Below are positions 39,659-51,600 of a stretch of DNA of 64,000 bases, one piece after another. The notes under the pieces are model-generated. The model was not told the origin of the DNA and searched no databases. It was given only the letters and a program-made list of their open reading frames with translations. The first letter of the stretch is position 1, and each line of letters begins with the position of its first letter. The stretch lies in contig CAMPDV010000087.1 of the NCBI GenBank assembly GCA_946699065.1, positions 620,001 to 684,000 on the forward strand, read 5' to 3'. The DNA is from Loxodes magnus (lineage: Eukaryota; Ciliophora; Karyorelictea; Loxodida; Loxodidae). Both the position numbers and the translations under genes were made by a program.

Positions 39659-41175
39659 TTCTTTTCTTACTTCATTTATTCACTTTTCAAAATATTATCT
39701 TCTTTTGTCTCAAAGCATAATCCTTAAATCTGAAAGTTTATCTTCTTTTCTTACTTTTATTATTCACTTTTCAAAATATTATCTTCTTTTATCTCAAAGC
39801 ATACTCCTTAAATCTGTAAGTTTATCATCTTTTCTCACTTCATTTATTCACTTTTCAAAATATTATCTTCTTTTATCTCAAAGCATACTCCTTAAATCTG
39901 TAAGTTTATCTTCTTTTCTTACTTCATTTATTCACTTTTCAAAATATTATCTTCTTTTGTCTCAAAGCATACTCCTTAAATCTGAAAGTCTATCTTCTTT
40001 TCTTACTTCATTTATTCACTTTTCAAAATATTATCTTCTTTTATCTCAAATCATACTCCTTAAATCTGTAATTTTTTCTTCCTTTCTTACTTCATTTATT
40101 CACTTTTCAAAATATTATCTTCTTTTTCTTAAATCATACTCCTTAAATCTGTAATTTTATCTTCTTTTCTCACTTCATTTATTCACTTTTCAAAATATTA
40201 TCTTCTTTTTCTCAAAGCATACTCCTTAAATCTGAAAGTCTATCATCTCTTCTTACTTCATTTATTCACTTTTCAAAATATTATCTTCTTTTGTCTCAAA
40301 GCATACTCCTTAAATCTGTAAGTTTATCTTCTTTTCTTACTTCATTTATTCACTTTTCAAAATATTATCTTTTTTTATCTCAAAGCATACTCCTTAAATC
40401 TGTAAGTTTATCATCTTTTCTCACTTCATTTATTCACTTTTCAAAATATTATCTTCTTTTATCTCAAATCATACTCCTTAAATCTGTAAGTTTATCTTCT
40501 TTTCTTACTTTTATTATTCACTTTTCAAAATATTATCTTCTTTTTCTCAAAGCATACTCCTTAAATCTGAAAGTCTATCATCTTTTCTCACTTCATTTAT
40601 TCACTTTTCAAAATATTATCTTCTTTTATCTCAAAGCATACTCCTTAAATCTGTAAGTTTATCATCTTTTCTCACTTCATTTATTCACTTTTCAAAATAT
40701 TATCTTCTTTTGTCTCAAAGCATAATCCTTAAATCTGAAAGTCTATCTTCTTTTCTTACTTCATTTATTCACTTTTCAAAATATTATCTTCTTTTATCTC
40801 AAAGCATACTCCTTAAATCTGTAAGTTTATCATCTTTTCTCACTTCATTTATTCACTTTTCAAAATATTATCTTCTTTTATCTCAAAGCATACTCCTTAA
40901 ATCTGTAAGTTTATCTTCTTTTCTTACTTCATTTATTCACTTTTCAAAATATTATCTTCTTTTGTCTCAAAGCATAATCCTTAAATCTGAAAGTCTATCT
41001 TCTTTTCTTACTTCATTTATTCACTTTTCAAAATATTATCTTCTTTTATCTCAAATCATACTCCTTAAATCTGTAATTTTTTCTTCCTTTCTTACTTCAT
41101 TTATTCACTTTTCAAAATATTATCTTCTTTTTCTTAAATCATACTCCTTAAATCTGTAATTTTATCTTCTTTTCT
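39659..41175. repeat. 42-monomer higher-order repeat, cassette X, copy 2
   Basis: This is the near-identical partner of 36143-37659, again with five TTTTGTCTC copies (39705, 39957, 40291, 40710, 40962). It is preceded by the CCTAAAG monomer that ends cassette Z. Confidence 0.9.
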
Positions 41176-43218
41176 CACTTCATTTATTCACTTTTCAAAA
41201 TATTATCTTCTTTTTCTCAAAGCATACTCCTTAAATCTGAAAGTCTATCATCTCTTCTTACTTCATTTATTCACTTTTCAAAATATTATCTTCTTTTATC
41301 TCAAAGCATACTCCTTAAATCTGTAAGTTTATCTTCTTTTCTTACTTTTATTATTCACTTTTCAAAATATTATCTTCTTTTATCTCAAAGCATACTCCTT
41401 AAATCTGAAAGTTTATCTTCTTTTCTTACTTTTATTATTCACTTTTCAAAATATTATCTTCTTTTTCTCAAAGCATACTCCTTAAATCTGAAAGTCTATC
41501 ATCTTTTCTCACTTCATTTATTCACTTTTCAAAATATTATCTTCTTTTATCTCAAATCATACTCCTTAAATCTGTAATTTTTTCTTCCTTTCTTACTTCA
41601 TTTATTCACTTTTCAAAATATTATCTTCTTTTATCTCAAAGCATACTCCTTAAATCTGAAAGTCTATCATCTTTTCTCACTTCATTTATTCACTTTTCAA
41701 AATATTATCTTCTTTTTCTCAAAGCATACTCCTTAAATCTGTAAGTTTATCTTCTTTTCTTACTTCATTTATTCACTTTTTAAAATATTATCTTTTTTTA
41801 TCTCAAAGCATACTCCTTAAATCTGAAAGTCTATCATCTCTTCTTACTTCATTTATTCACTTTTCAAAATATTATCTTCTTTTATCTCAAATCATACTCC
41901 TTAAATCTGTAAGTTTATCTTCTTTTCTCACTTCATTTATTCACTTTTCAAAATATTATCTTCTTTTATTCCAAAGCATACTCCTTAAATCTGTAAGTCT
42001 ATCATCTTTTCTCACTTCATTTATTCACTTTTCAAAATATTATCTTCTTTTATCTCAAATCATACTCCTTAAATCTGTAATTTTTTCTTCTTTTCTTACT
42101 TCATTTATTCATTTTTCAAAATATTATCTTTTTTTATCTCAAAGCATACTCCTTAAATCTGAAAGTTTATCTTCTTTTCTTACTTTTATTATTCACTTTT
42201 CAAAATATTATCTTCTTTTATCTCAAAGCATACTCCTTAAATCTGAAAGTCTATCATCTTTTCTCACTTCATTTATTCACTTTTCAAAATATTATCTTCT
42301 TTTTCTCAAAGCATACTCCTTAAATCTGTAAGTTTATCTTCTTTTCTTACTTCATTTATTCACTTTTCAAAATATTATCTTTTTTTATCTCAAAGCATAC
42401 TCCTTAAATCTGAAAGTATATCTTCTTTTCTTACTTTTATTATTCACTTTTCAAAATATTATCTTCTTTTTCTCAAAGCATACTCCTTAAATCTGAAAGT
42501 CTATCATCTTTTCTCACTTCATTTATTCACTTTTCAAAATATTATCTTCTTTTATTCCAAATCATACTCCTTAAATCTGTAATTTTATCTTCTTTTCTTA
42601 CTTCATTTATTCACTTTTCAAAATATTATCTTTTTTTATCTCAAAGCATACTCCTTAAATCTGTAAGTTTATCATCTTTTCTCACTTCATTTATTCACTT
42701 TTCAAAATATTATCTTCTTTTATCTCAAAGCATACTCCTTAAATCTGAAAGTTTATCTTCTTTTCTTACTTTTATTATTCACTTTTCAAAATATTATCTT
42801 CTTTTATCTCAAAGCATACTCCTTAAATCTGAAAGTCTATCATCTTTTCTCACTTCATTTATTCACTTTTCAAAATATTATCTTCTTTTTCTCAAAGCAT
42901 ACTCCTTAAATCTGTAAGTTTATCTTCTTTTCTTACTTCATTTATTCACTTTTCAAAATATTATCTTTTTTTATCTCAAAGCATACTCCTTAAATCTGTA
43001 AGTTTATCTTCTTTTCTTACTTTTATTATTCACTTTTCAAAATATTATCTTCTTTTTCTCAAAGCATACTCCTTAAATCTGAAAGTCTATCATCTTTTCT
43101 CACTTCATTTATTCACTTTTCAAAATATTATCTTTTTTTATCTCAAAGCATACTCCTTAAATCCTAAAGTTTATCTTCTTTTCTTACTTCATTTATTCAC
43201 TTTTCAAAATATTATCTT
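41176..43218. repeat. 42-monomer higher-order repeat, cassette Z, copy 2
   Basis: This has the same marker order as copy 1: CACTTTTTAAAATATT at 41774, TTCATTTTTC near 42107, GAAAGTATATC near 42415 and CCTAAAG at 43163. The first few monomers (about 41197-41446) differ from copies 1 and 3 at several variant positions. That suggests exchange with another monomer run at this edge. Confidence 0.9.
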
Positions 43219-44712
43219 TTTTTATCTCAAAGCATACTCCTTAAATCTGTAAGTTTATCTTCTTTTCTTACTTTTATTATTCACTTTTCAAAATATTATC
43301 TTTTTTTATCTCAAAGCATACTCCTTAAATCTGAAAGTTTATCTTCTTTTCTTACTTTTATTATTCACTTTTCAAAATATTATCTTCTTTTTCTCAAAGC
43401 ATACTCCTTAAATCTGAAAGTCTATCATCTTTTCTCACCTCATTTATTCACTTTTCAAAATATTATCTTCTTTTATTCCAAAGCATACTCCTTAAATCTG
43501 TAAGTTTATCTTCTTTTCTTACTTCATTTATTCACTTTTCAAAATATTATCTTTTTTTATCTCAAAGCATACTCCTTAAATCTGTAAGTTTATCTTCTTT
43601 TCTTACTTTTATTATTCACTTTTCAAAATATTATCTTTTTTTATCTCAAAGCATACTCCTTAAATCTGAAAGTTTATCTTCTTTTCTTACTTTTATTATT
43701 CACTTTTCAAAATATTATCTTCTTTTTCTCAAAGCATACTCCTTAAATCTGAAAGTCTATCATCTTTTCTCACTTCATTTATTCACTTTTCAAAATATTA
43801 TCTTCTTTTTCTCAAAGCATACTCCTTAAATCTGAAAGTCTATCTTCTTTTCTTACTTCATTTATTCACTTTTCAAAATATTATCTTCTTTTGTCTCAAA
43901 GCATAATCCTTAAATCTGAAAGTCTATCTTCTTTTCTTACTTCATTTATTCACTTTTCAAAATATTATCTTTTTTTATCTCAAAGCATACTCCTTAAATC
44001 TGTAAGTTTATCTTCTTTTCTTACTTTTATTATTCACTTTTCAAAATATTATCTTTTTTTATCTCAAAGCATACTCCTTAAATCTGAAAGTCTATCATCT
44101 TTTCTCACCTCATTTATTCACTTTTCAAAATATTATCTTCTTTTATTCCAAAGCATACTCCTTAAATCTGTAAGTTTATCTTCTTTTCTTACTTCATTTA
44201 TTCACTTTTCAAAATATTATCTTTTTTTATCTCAAAGCATACTCCTTAAATCTGTAAGTTTATCTTCTTTTCTTACTTTTATTATTCACTTTTCAAAATA
44301 TTATCTTCTTTTTCTCAAAGCATACTCCTTAAATCTGAAAGTCTATCTTCTTTTCTTACTTCATTTATTCACTTTTCAAAATATTATCTTCTTTTATTCC
44401 AAAGCATACTCCTTAAATCTGTAAGTTTATCTTCTTTTCTTACTTCATTTATTCACTTTTCAAAATATTATCTTTTTTTATCTCAAAGCATACTCCTTAA
44501 ATCTGTAAGTTTATCTTCTTTTCTTACTTTTATTATTCACTTTTCAAAATATTATCTTTTTTTATCTCAAAGCATACTCCTTAAATCTGAAAGTTTATCT
44601 TCTTTTCTTACTTTTATTATTCACTTTTCAAAATATTATCTTCTTTTTCTCAAAGCATACTCCTTAAATCTGTAAGTTTATCTTCTTTTCTTACTTCATT
44701 TATTCACTTTTC
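43219..44712. repeat. 42-monomer higher-order repeat, cassette Y, copy 1
   Basis: Where a third cassette X would be expected, a different run of monomers is found. It is marked by CTCACCTCATT (43436, 44106), TTATTCC copies and TTTTTTTATCTC copies, with one TTTTGTCTC at 43891. From about 43436 it recurs at +3,515/3,516 bp (46952, 47621), so Y keeps the 42-monomer register while replacing X. Confidence 0.82.
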
Positions 44713-46640
44713 AAAATATTATCTTCTTTTTCTCAAAGCATACTCCTTAAATCTGAAAGTCTATCATCTTTTCTTACTTCATTTATTCACTTTTCAAAAT
44801 ATTATCTTCTTTTTCTCAAAGCATACTCCTTAAATCTGTAAGTTTATCTTCTTTTCTTACTTCATTTATTCACTTTTCAAAATATTATCTTTTTTTATCT
44901 CAAAGCATACTCCTTAAATCTGAAAGTTTATCTTCTTTTCTTACTTTTATTATTCACTTTTCAAAATATTATCTTCTTTTTCTCAAAGCATACTCCTTAA
45001 ATCTGAAAGTCTATCATCTTTTCTCACTTCATTTATTCACTTTTCAAAATATTATCTTCTTTTATCTCAAAGCATACTCCTTAAATCTGTAATTTTTTCT
45101 TCCTTTCTTACTTCATTTATTCACTTTTCAAAATATTATCTTCTTTTATCTCAAAGCATACTCCTTAAATCTGAAAGTCTATCATCTTTTCTCACTTCAT
45201 TTATTCACTTTTCAAAATATTATCTTCTTTTTCTCAAAGCATACTCCTTAAATCTGTAAGTTTATCTTCTTTTCTTACTTCATTTATTCACTTTTCAAAA
45301 TATTATCTTTTTTTATCTCAAAGCATACTCCTTAAATCTGAAAGTCTATCATCTCTTCTTACTTCATTTATTCACTTTTCAAAATATTATCTTCTTTTAT
45401 CTCAAATCATACTCCTTAAATCTGTAAGTTTATCTTCTTTTCTCACTTCATTTATTCACTTTTCAAAATATTATCTTCTTTTATTCCAAAGCATACTCCT
45501 TAAATCTGTAAGTCTATCATCTTTTCTCACTTCATTTATTCACTTTTCAAAATATTATCTTCTTTTATCTCAAATCATACTCCTTAAATCTGTAATTTTT
45601 TCTTCTTTTCTTACTTCATTTATTCACTTTTCAAAATATTATCTTTTTTTATCTCAAAGCATACTCCTTAAATCTGAAAGTTTATCTTCTTTTCTTACTT
45701 TTATTATTCACTTTTCAAAATATTATCTTCTTTTATCTCAAAGCATACTCCTTAAATCTGAAAGTCTATCATCTTTTCTCACTTCATTTATTCACTTTTC
45801 AAAATATTATCTTCTTTTTCTCAAAGCATACTCCTTAAATCTGTAAGTTTATCTTCTTTTCTTACTTCATTTATTCACTTTTCAAAATATTATCTTTTTT
45901 TATCTCAAAGCATACTCCTTAAATCTGAAAGTCTATCTTCTTTTCTTACTTTTATTATTCACTTTTCAAAATATTATCTTCTTTTTCTCAAAGCATACTC
46001 CTTAAATCTGAAAGTCTATCATCTTTTCTCACTTCATTTATTCACTTTTCAAAATATTATCTTCTTTTATTCCAAATCATACTCCTTAAATCTGTAAGTT
46101 TATCTTCTTTTCTTACTTCATTTATTCACTTTTCAAAATATTATCTTTTTTTATCTCAAAGCATACTCCTTAAATCTGTAAGTTTATCATCTTTTCTCAC
46201 TTCATTTATTCACTTTTCAAAATATTATCTTCTTTTATCTCAAAGCATACTCCTTAAATCTGAAAGTTTATCTTCTTTTCTTACTTTTATTATTCACTTT
46301 TCAAAATATTATCTTCTTTTATCTCAAAGCATACTCCTTAAATCTGAAAGTCTATCATCTTTTCTCACTTCATTTATTCACTTTTCAAAATATTATCTTC
46401 TTTTTCTCAAAGCATACTCCTTAAATCTGTAAGTTTATCTTCTTTTCTTACTTCATTTATTCACTTTTCAAAATATTATCTTTTTTTATCTCAAAGCATA
46501 CTCCTTAAATCTGAAAGTTTATCTTCTTTTCTTACTTTTATTATTCACTTTTCAAAATATTATCTTCTTTTTCTCAAAGCATACTCCTTAAATCTGAAAG
46601 TCTATCATCTTTTCTCACTTCATTTATTCACTTTTCAAAA
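44713..46640. repeat. 42-monomer higher-order repeat, cassette Z, copy 3
   Basis: This aligns with copy 1 at 7,032 bp (two units). The order of monomer classes is kept, but CACTTTTTAAAA, TTCATTTTTC and GAAAGTATATC read as the common versions. So copies 1 and 2 share derived changes that copy 3 lacks. Confidence 0.85.
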
Positions 46641-48240
46641 TATTATCTTCTTTTATTCCAAATCATACTCCTTAAATCTGTAAGTTTATCTTCTTTTCTT
46701 ACTTTTATTATTCACTTTTCAAAATATTATCTTCTTTTGTCTCAAAGCATAATCCTTAAATCTGAAAGTCTATCTTCTTTTCTCACTTCATTTATTCACT
46801 TTTCAAAATATTATCTTTTTTTATCTCAAAGCATACTCCTTAAATCCTAAAGTTTATCTTCTTTTCTTACTTTTATTATTCACTTTTCAAAATATTATCT
46901 TCTTTTATCTCAAAGCATACTCCTTAAATCTGAAAGTCTATCATCTTTTCTCACCTCATTTATTCACTTTTCAAAATATTATCTTCTTTTATTCCAAAGC
47001 ATACTCCTTAAATCTGAAAGTCTATCTTCTTTTCTTACTTCATTTATTCACTTTTCAAAATATTATCTTTTTTTATCTCAAAGCATACTCCTTAAATCTG
47101 TAAGTTTATCTTCTTTTCTTACTTTTATTATTCACTTTTCAAAATATTATCTTTTTTTATCTCAAAGCATACTCCTTAAATCTGAAAGTTTATCTTCTTT
47201 TCTTACTTTTATTATTCACTTTTCAAAATATTATCTTCTTTTTCTCAAAGCATACTCCTTAAATCTGAAAGTCTATCATCTTTTCTCACTTCATTTATTC
47301 ACTTTTCAAAATATTATCTTCTTTTTCTCAAAGCATACTCCTTAAATCTGAAAGTCTATCTTCTTTTCTTACTTCATTTATTCACTTTTCAAAATATTAT
47401 CTTCTTTTTCTCAAAGCATACTCCTTAAATCTGAAAGTCTATCTTCTTTTCTTACTTCATTTATTCACTTTTCAAAATATTATCTTTTTTTATCTCAAAG
47501 CATACTCCTTAAATCTGTAAGTTTATCTTCTTTTCTTACTTTTATTATTCACTTTTCAAAATATTATCTTTTTTTATCTCAAAGCATACTCCTTAAATCT
47601 GAAAGTCTATCATCTTTTCTCACCTCATTTATTCACTTTTCAAAATATTATCTTCTTTTATTCCAAAGCATACTCCTTAAATCTGTAAGTTTATCTTCTT
47701 TTCTTACTTCATTTATTCACTTTTCAAAATATTATCTTTTTTTATCTCAAAGCATACTCCTTAAATCTGTAAGTTTATCTTCTTTTCTTACTTTTATTAT
47801 TCACTTTTCAAAATATTATCTTCTTTTTCTCAAAGCATACTCCTTAAATCTGAAAGTTTATCTTCTTTTCTTACTTCATTTATTCACTTTTCAAAATATT
47901 ATCTTCTTTTATTCCAAAGCATACTCCTTAAATCTGTAAGTTTATCTTCTTTTCTTACTTCATTTATTCACTTTTCAAAATATTATCTTTTTTTATCTCA
48001 AAGCATACTCCTTAAATCTGTAAGTTTATCTTCTTTTCTTACTTTTATTATTCACTTTTCAAAATATTATCTTTTTTTATCTCAAAGCATACTCCTTAAA
48101 TCTGAAAGTTTATCTTCTTTTCTTACTTTTATTATTCACTTTTCAAAATATTATCTTCTTTTTCTCAAAGCATACTCCTTAAATCTGTAAGTTTATCTTC
48201 TTTTCTTACTTCATTTATTCACTTTTCAAAATATTATCTT
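46641..48240. repeat. 42-monomer higher-order repeat, cassette Y, copy 2
   Basis: This begins with a TTTTGTCTC copy (near 46738) and CCTAAAG (46846), which falls 44 rather than 42 monomers after its counterpart at 43163. From 46952 it follows cassette Y copy 1 closely. It is not followed by a recognisable cassette Z. Confidence 0.8.
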
Positions 48241-48780
48241 CTTTTTCTCAAAGCATACTCCTTAAATCTGAAAGTCTATCATCTTTTCTCACCTCATTTA
48301 TTCACTTTTCAAAATATTATCTTCTTTTATTCCAAAGCATACTCCTTAAATCTGTAAGTTTATCTTCTTTTCTTACTTCATTTATTCACTTTTCAAAATA
48401 TTATCTTTTTTTATCTCAAAGCATACTCCTTAAATCTGAAAGTCTATCATCTTTTCTCACTTCATTTATTCACTTTTCAAAATATTATCTTCTTTTTCTC
48501 AAAGCATACTCCTTAAATCTGAAAGTCTATCTTCTTTTCTTACTTCATTTATTCACTTTTCAAAATATTATCTTCTTTTATTCCAAAGCATACTCCTTAA
48601 ATCTGTAAGTTTATCTTCTTTTCTTACTTCATTTATTCACTTTTCAAAATATTATCTTTTTTTATCTCAAAGCATACTCCTTAAATCTGTAAGTTTATCT
48701 TCTTTTCTTACTTCATTTATTCACTTTTCAAAATATTATCTTTTTTTATCTCAAAGCATACTCCTTAAATCTGAAAGTTT
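48241..48780. repeat. 8-monomer partial duplication of the preceding block
   Basis: The run from CTCACCTCATT at 48290 resembles that at 47621, 669 bp (8 monomers) upstream, with TTATTCC and TTTTTTTATCTC copies in similar order. Later monomers diverge. Confidence 0.65.
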
Positions 48781-50978
48781 ATCTTCTTTTCTTACTTTAT
48801 TATTCACTTTTCAAAATATTATCTTCTTTTTCTCAAAGCATACTCCTTAAATCTGTAAGTTTATCTTCTTTTCTTACTTTTATTATTCACTTTTCAAAAT
48901 ATTATCTTTTTTTATCTCAAAGCATACTCCTTAAATCTGAAAGTCTATCATCTTTTCTTACTTCATTTATTCACTTTTCAAAATATTATCTTCTTTTATC
49001 TCAAAGCATACTCCTTAAATCTGTAAGTTTATCATCTTTTCTCACTTCATTTATTCACTTTTCAAAATATTATCTTTTTTTATCTCAAAGCATACTCCTT
49101 AAATCCTAAAGTTTATCTTCTTTTCTTACTTTTATTATTCACTTTTCAAAATATTATCTTCTTTTTCTCAAATCATACTCCTTAAATCTGTAATTTTATC
49201 TTCTTTTCTCACTTCATTTATTCACTTTTCAAAATATTATCTTTTTTATCTCAAAGCATACTCCTTAAATCTGTAAGTTTATCTTCTTTTCTTACTTTTT
49301 TATTCACTTTTCAAAATATTATCTTCTTTTATCTCAAAGCATACTCCTTAAATCTGTAAGTTTATCATCTTTTCTCACTTCATTTATTCACTTTTCAAAA
49401 TATTATCTTTTTTTATCTCAAATCATACTCCTTAAATCTGAAAGTTTATCATCTTTTCTTACTTTTATTATTCACTTTTCAAAATATTATCTTCTTTTAT
49501 CTCAAATCATACTCCTTAAATCTGTAAGTTTATCATCTTTTCTCACTTCATTTATTCACTTTTCAAAATATTATCTTCTTTTTCTCAAAGCATACTCCTT
49601 AAATCTGTAAGTTTATCTTCTTTTCTTACTTCATTTATTCACTTTTCAAAATATTATCTTCTTTTGTCTCAAAGCATACTCCTTAAATCTGAAAGTCTAT
49701 CTTCTTTTCTTACTTCATTTATTCACTTTTCAAAATATTATCTTCTTTTATCTCAAATCATACTCCTTAAATCTGAAAGTTTATCTTCTTTTCTCACTTC
49801 ATTTATTCACTTTTCAAAATATTATCTTCTTTTATTCAAAGCATACTCCTTAAATCTGAAAGTTTATCTTCTTTTCTTACTTCATTTATTCACTTTTCAA
49901 AATATTATCTTTTTTTATCTCAAAGCATACTCCTTAAATCTGTAAGTTTATCTTCTTTTCTTACTTTTATTATTCACTTTTCAAAATATTATCTTTTTTT
50001 ATCTCAAAGCATACTCCTTAAATCTGAAATTTTATCTTCTTTTCTCACTTCATTTATTCACTTTTCAAAATATTATCTTTTTTTATCTCAAAGCATACTC
50101 CTTAAATCTGTAAGTCTATCATCTTTTCTCACCTCATTTATTCACTTTTCAAAATATTATCTTCTTTTATCTCAAAGCATACTCCTTAAATCTGAAAGTC
50201 TATCATCTTTTCTTACTTCATTTATTCACTTTTCAAAATATTATCTTCTTTTATCTCAAAGCATACTCCTTAAATCTGTAAGTTTATCTTCTTTTCTTAC
50301 TTTTATTATTCACTTTTCAAAATATTATCTTTTTTTTCTCAAAGCATACTCCTTAAATCTGTAAGTTTATCTTCTTTTCTTACTTCATTTATTCACTTTT
50401 CAAAATATTATCTTCTTTTTCTCAAAGCATACTCCTTAAATCTGAAAGTCTATCATCTTTTCTTACTTCATTTATTCACTTTTCAAAATATTATCTTCTT
50501 TTATCTCAAATCATACTCCTTAAATCTGTAAGTTTATCTTCTTTTCTTACTTCATTTATTCACTTTTCAAAATATTATCTTCTTTTATCTCAAAGCATAC
50601 TCCTTAAATCTGAAAGTCTATCATCTTTTCTCACTTCATTTATTCACTTTTCAAAATATTATCTTCTTTTATCTCAAAGCATACTCCTTAAATCTGTAAG
50701 TTTATCTTCTTTTCTTACTTCATTTATTCACTTTTCAAAATATTATCTTTTTTTATCTCAAAGCATACTCCTTAAATCTGAAAGTTTATCTTCTTTTCTT
50801 ACTTTTATTTATTCACTTTTCAAAATATTATCTTTTTTTATCTCAAAGCATACTCCTTAAATCTGAAAGTTATATCTTTTCTCACCTCATTTATTCACTT
50901 TTCAAAATATTATCTTCTTTTATCTCAAAGCATACTCCTTAAATCTGTAAGTCTATCATCTTTTCTCACTTCATTTAT

Positions 50979-51078
50979 TCACTTTTCAAAATATTATCTT
51001 CTTTTATCTCAAAGCATACTCCTTAAATCTGTCAACTCCTAAATCTGTAATTTTATCTTCTTTTCTCACTTCATTTAA
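50979..51078 (+). repeat. 100-bp monomer with an internal 16-bp duplication
   Basis: Spacing to the next TCACTTTT is 100 bp. The extra 16 bp is a second, slightly altered copy of the CTCCTTAAATCTGT region: CTGTCAACTCCTAAATCTGT is read through in the middle of the monomer. It is the longest single monomer I measured. Confidence 0.9.
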
Positions 51079-51413
51079 TCACTTTTCAAAATATTATCTT
51101 CTTTTATCTCAAATCATACTCCTTAAATCTGTAATTTTATCTTCTTTTCTTACTTCATTTATTCACTTTTCAAAATATTATCTTTTTTTATCTCAAAGCA
51201 TACTCCTTAAATCTGAAAGTTTATCTTCTTTTCTTACTTTTATTATTCACTTTTCAAAATATTATCTTCTTTTATCTCAAAGCATACTCCTTAAATCTGA
51301 AAGTCTATCATCTTTTCTCACTTCATTTATTCACTTTTCAAAATATTATCTTCTTTTTCTCAAAGCATACTCCTTAAATCTGTAAGTTTATCTTCTTTTC
51401 TTACTTCATTTAT

Positions 51414-51491
51414 TCACTTTTCAAAATATTATCTTTTTTTTTCAAAGCATATCTTAAATCAAAGTTTATCTTCTTTTCTTACTTTTATTAT
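51414..51491 (+). repeat. 78-bp shortened monomer
   Basis: This copy has a pure T run before CAAAG, GCATATCTTAAATC in place of GCATACTCCTTAAATC, and AAATCAAAGT in place of AAATCTGAAAGT. It loses six bases in at least two places. Several independent small deletions in one copy fit an old or unconstrained monomer. Confidence 0.9.
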
Positions 51492-51600
51492 TCACTTTTC
51501 AAAATATTATCTTTTTTTATCTCAAAGCATACTCCTTAAATCTAAAGTTTATCTTCTTTTCTTACTTTTATTATTCACTTTTCAAAATATTATCTTCTTT

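Larger units (their letters stand above)
48781..51600. repeat. Degenerate segment rich in indel-bearing monomers
   Basis: Copies with unusual small insertions or deletions cluster here: CTTACTTTATTATTC near 48795, CTTTTTTATCTC near 49242, CTTACTTTTTTATTC near 49292, TTTTATTCAAAG near 49833, GAAATTTTATC near 50027, an 85-bp copy at 50728-50812, an 82-bp copy at 50813-50894, and the 100-bp and 78-bp copies listed separately. CATTTAATCAC occurs at about 51076. I could not place this stretch in any of the larger units. It may be an older or less homogenised part of the array, or a junction between domains. Confidence 0.75.

Noticed and set aside
23073..49945. Fourteen open frames of 88-177 codons, for example 43891-44424, 36189-36638 and 40710-41159
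   Set aside because: They begin at TTG created by the TTTTGTCTC variant, and I saw no ATG on the + strand. They are pure read-through of the satellite and end at random 83-bp copies. They have no non-repeat sequence, and no promoter or ribosome-binding context apart from the repeat itself.
51031..51055. Possible foreign insertion at CTGTCAACTCC
   Set aside because: The extra bases are an imperfect copy of the adjacent CTCCTTAAATCTGT, so it is an internal duplication rather than an insertion.
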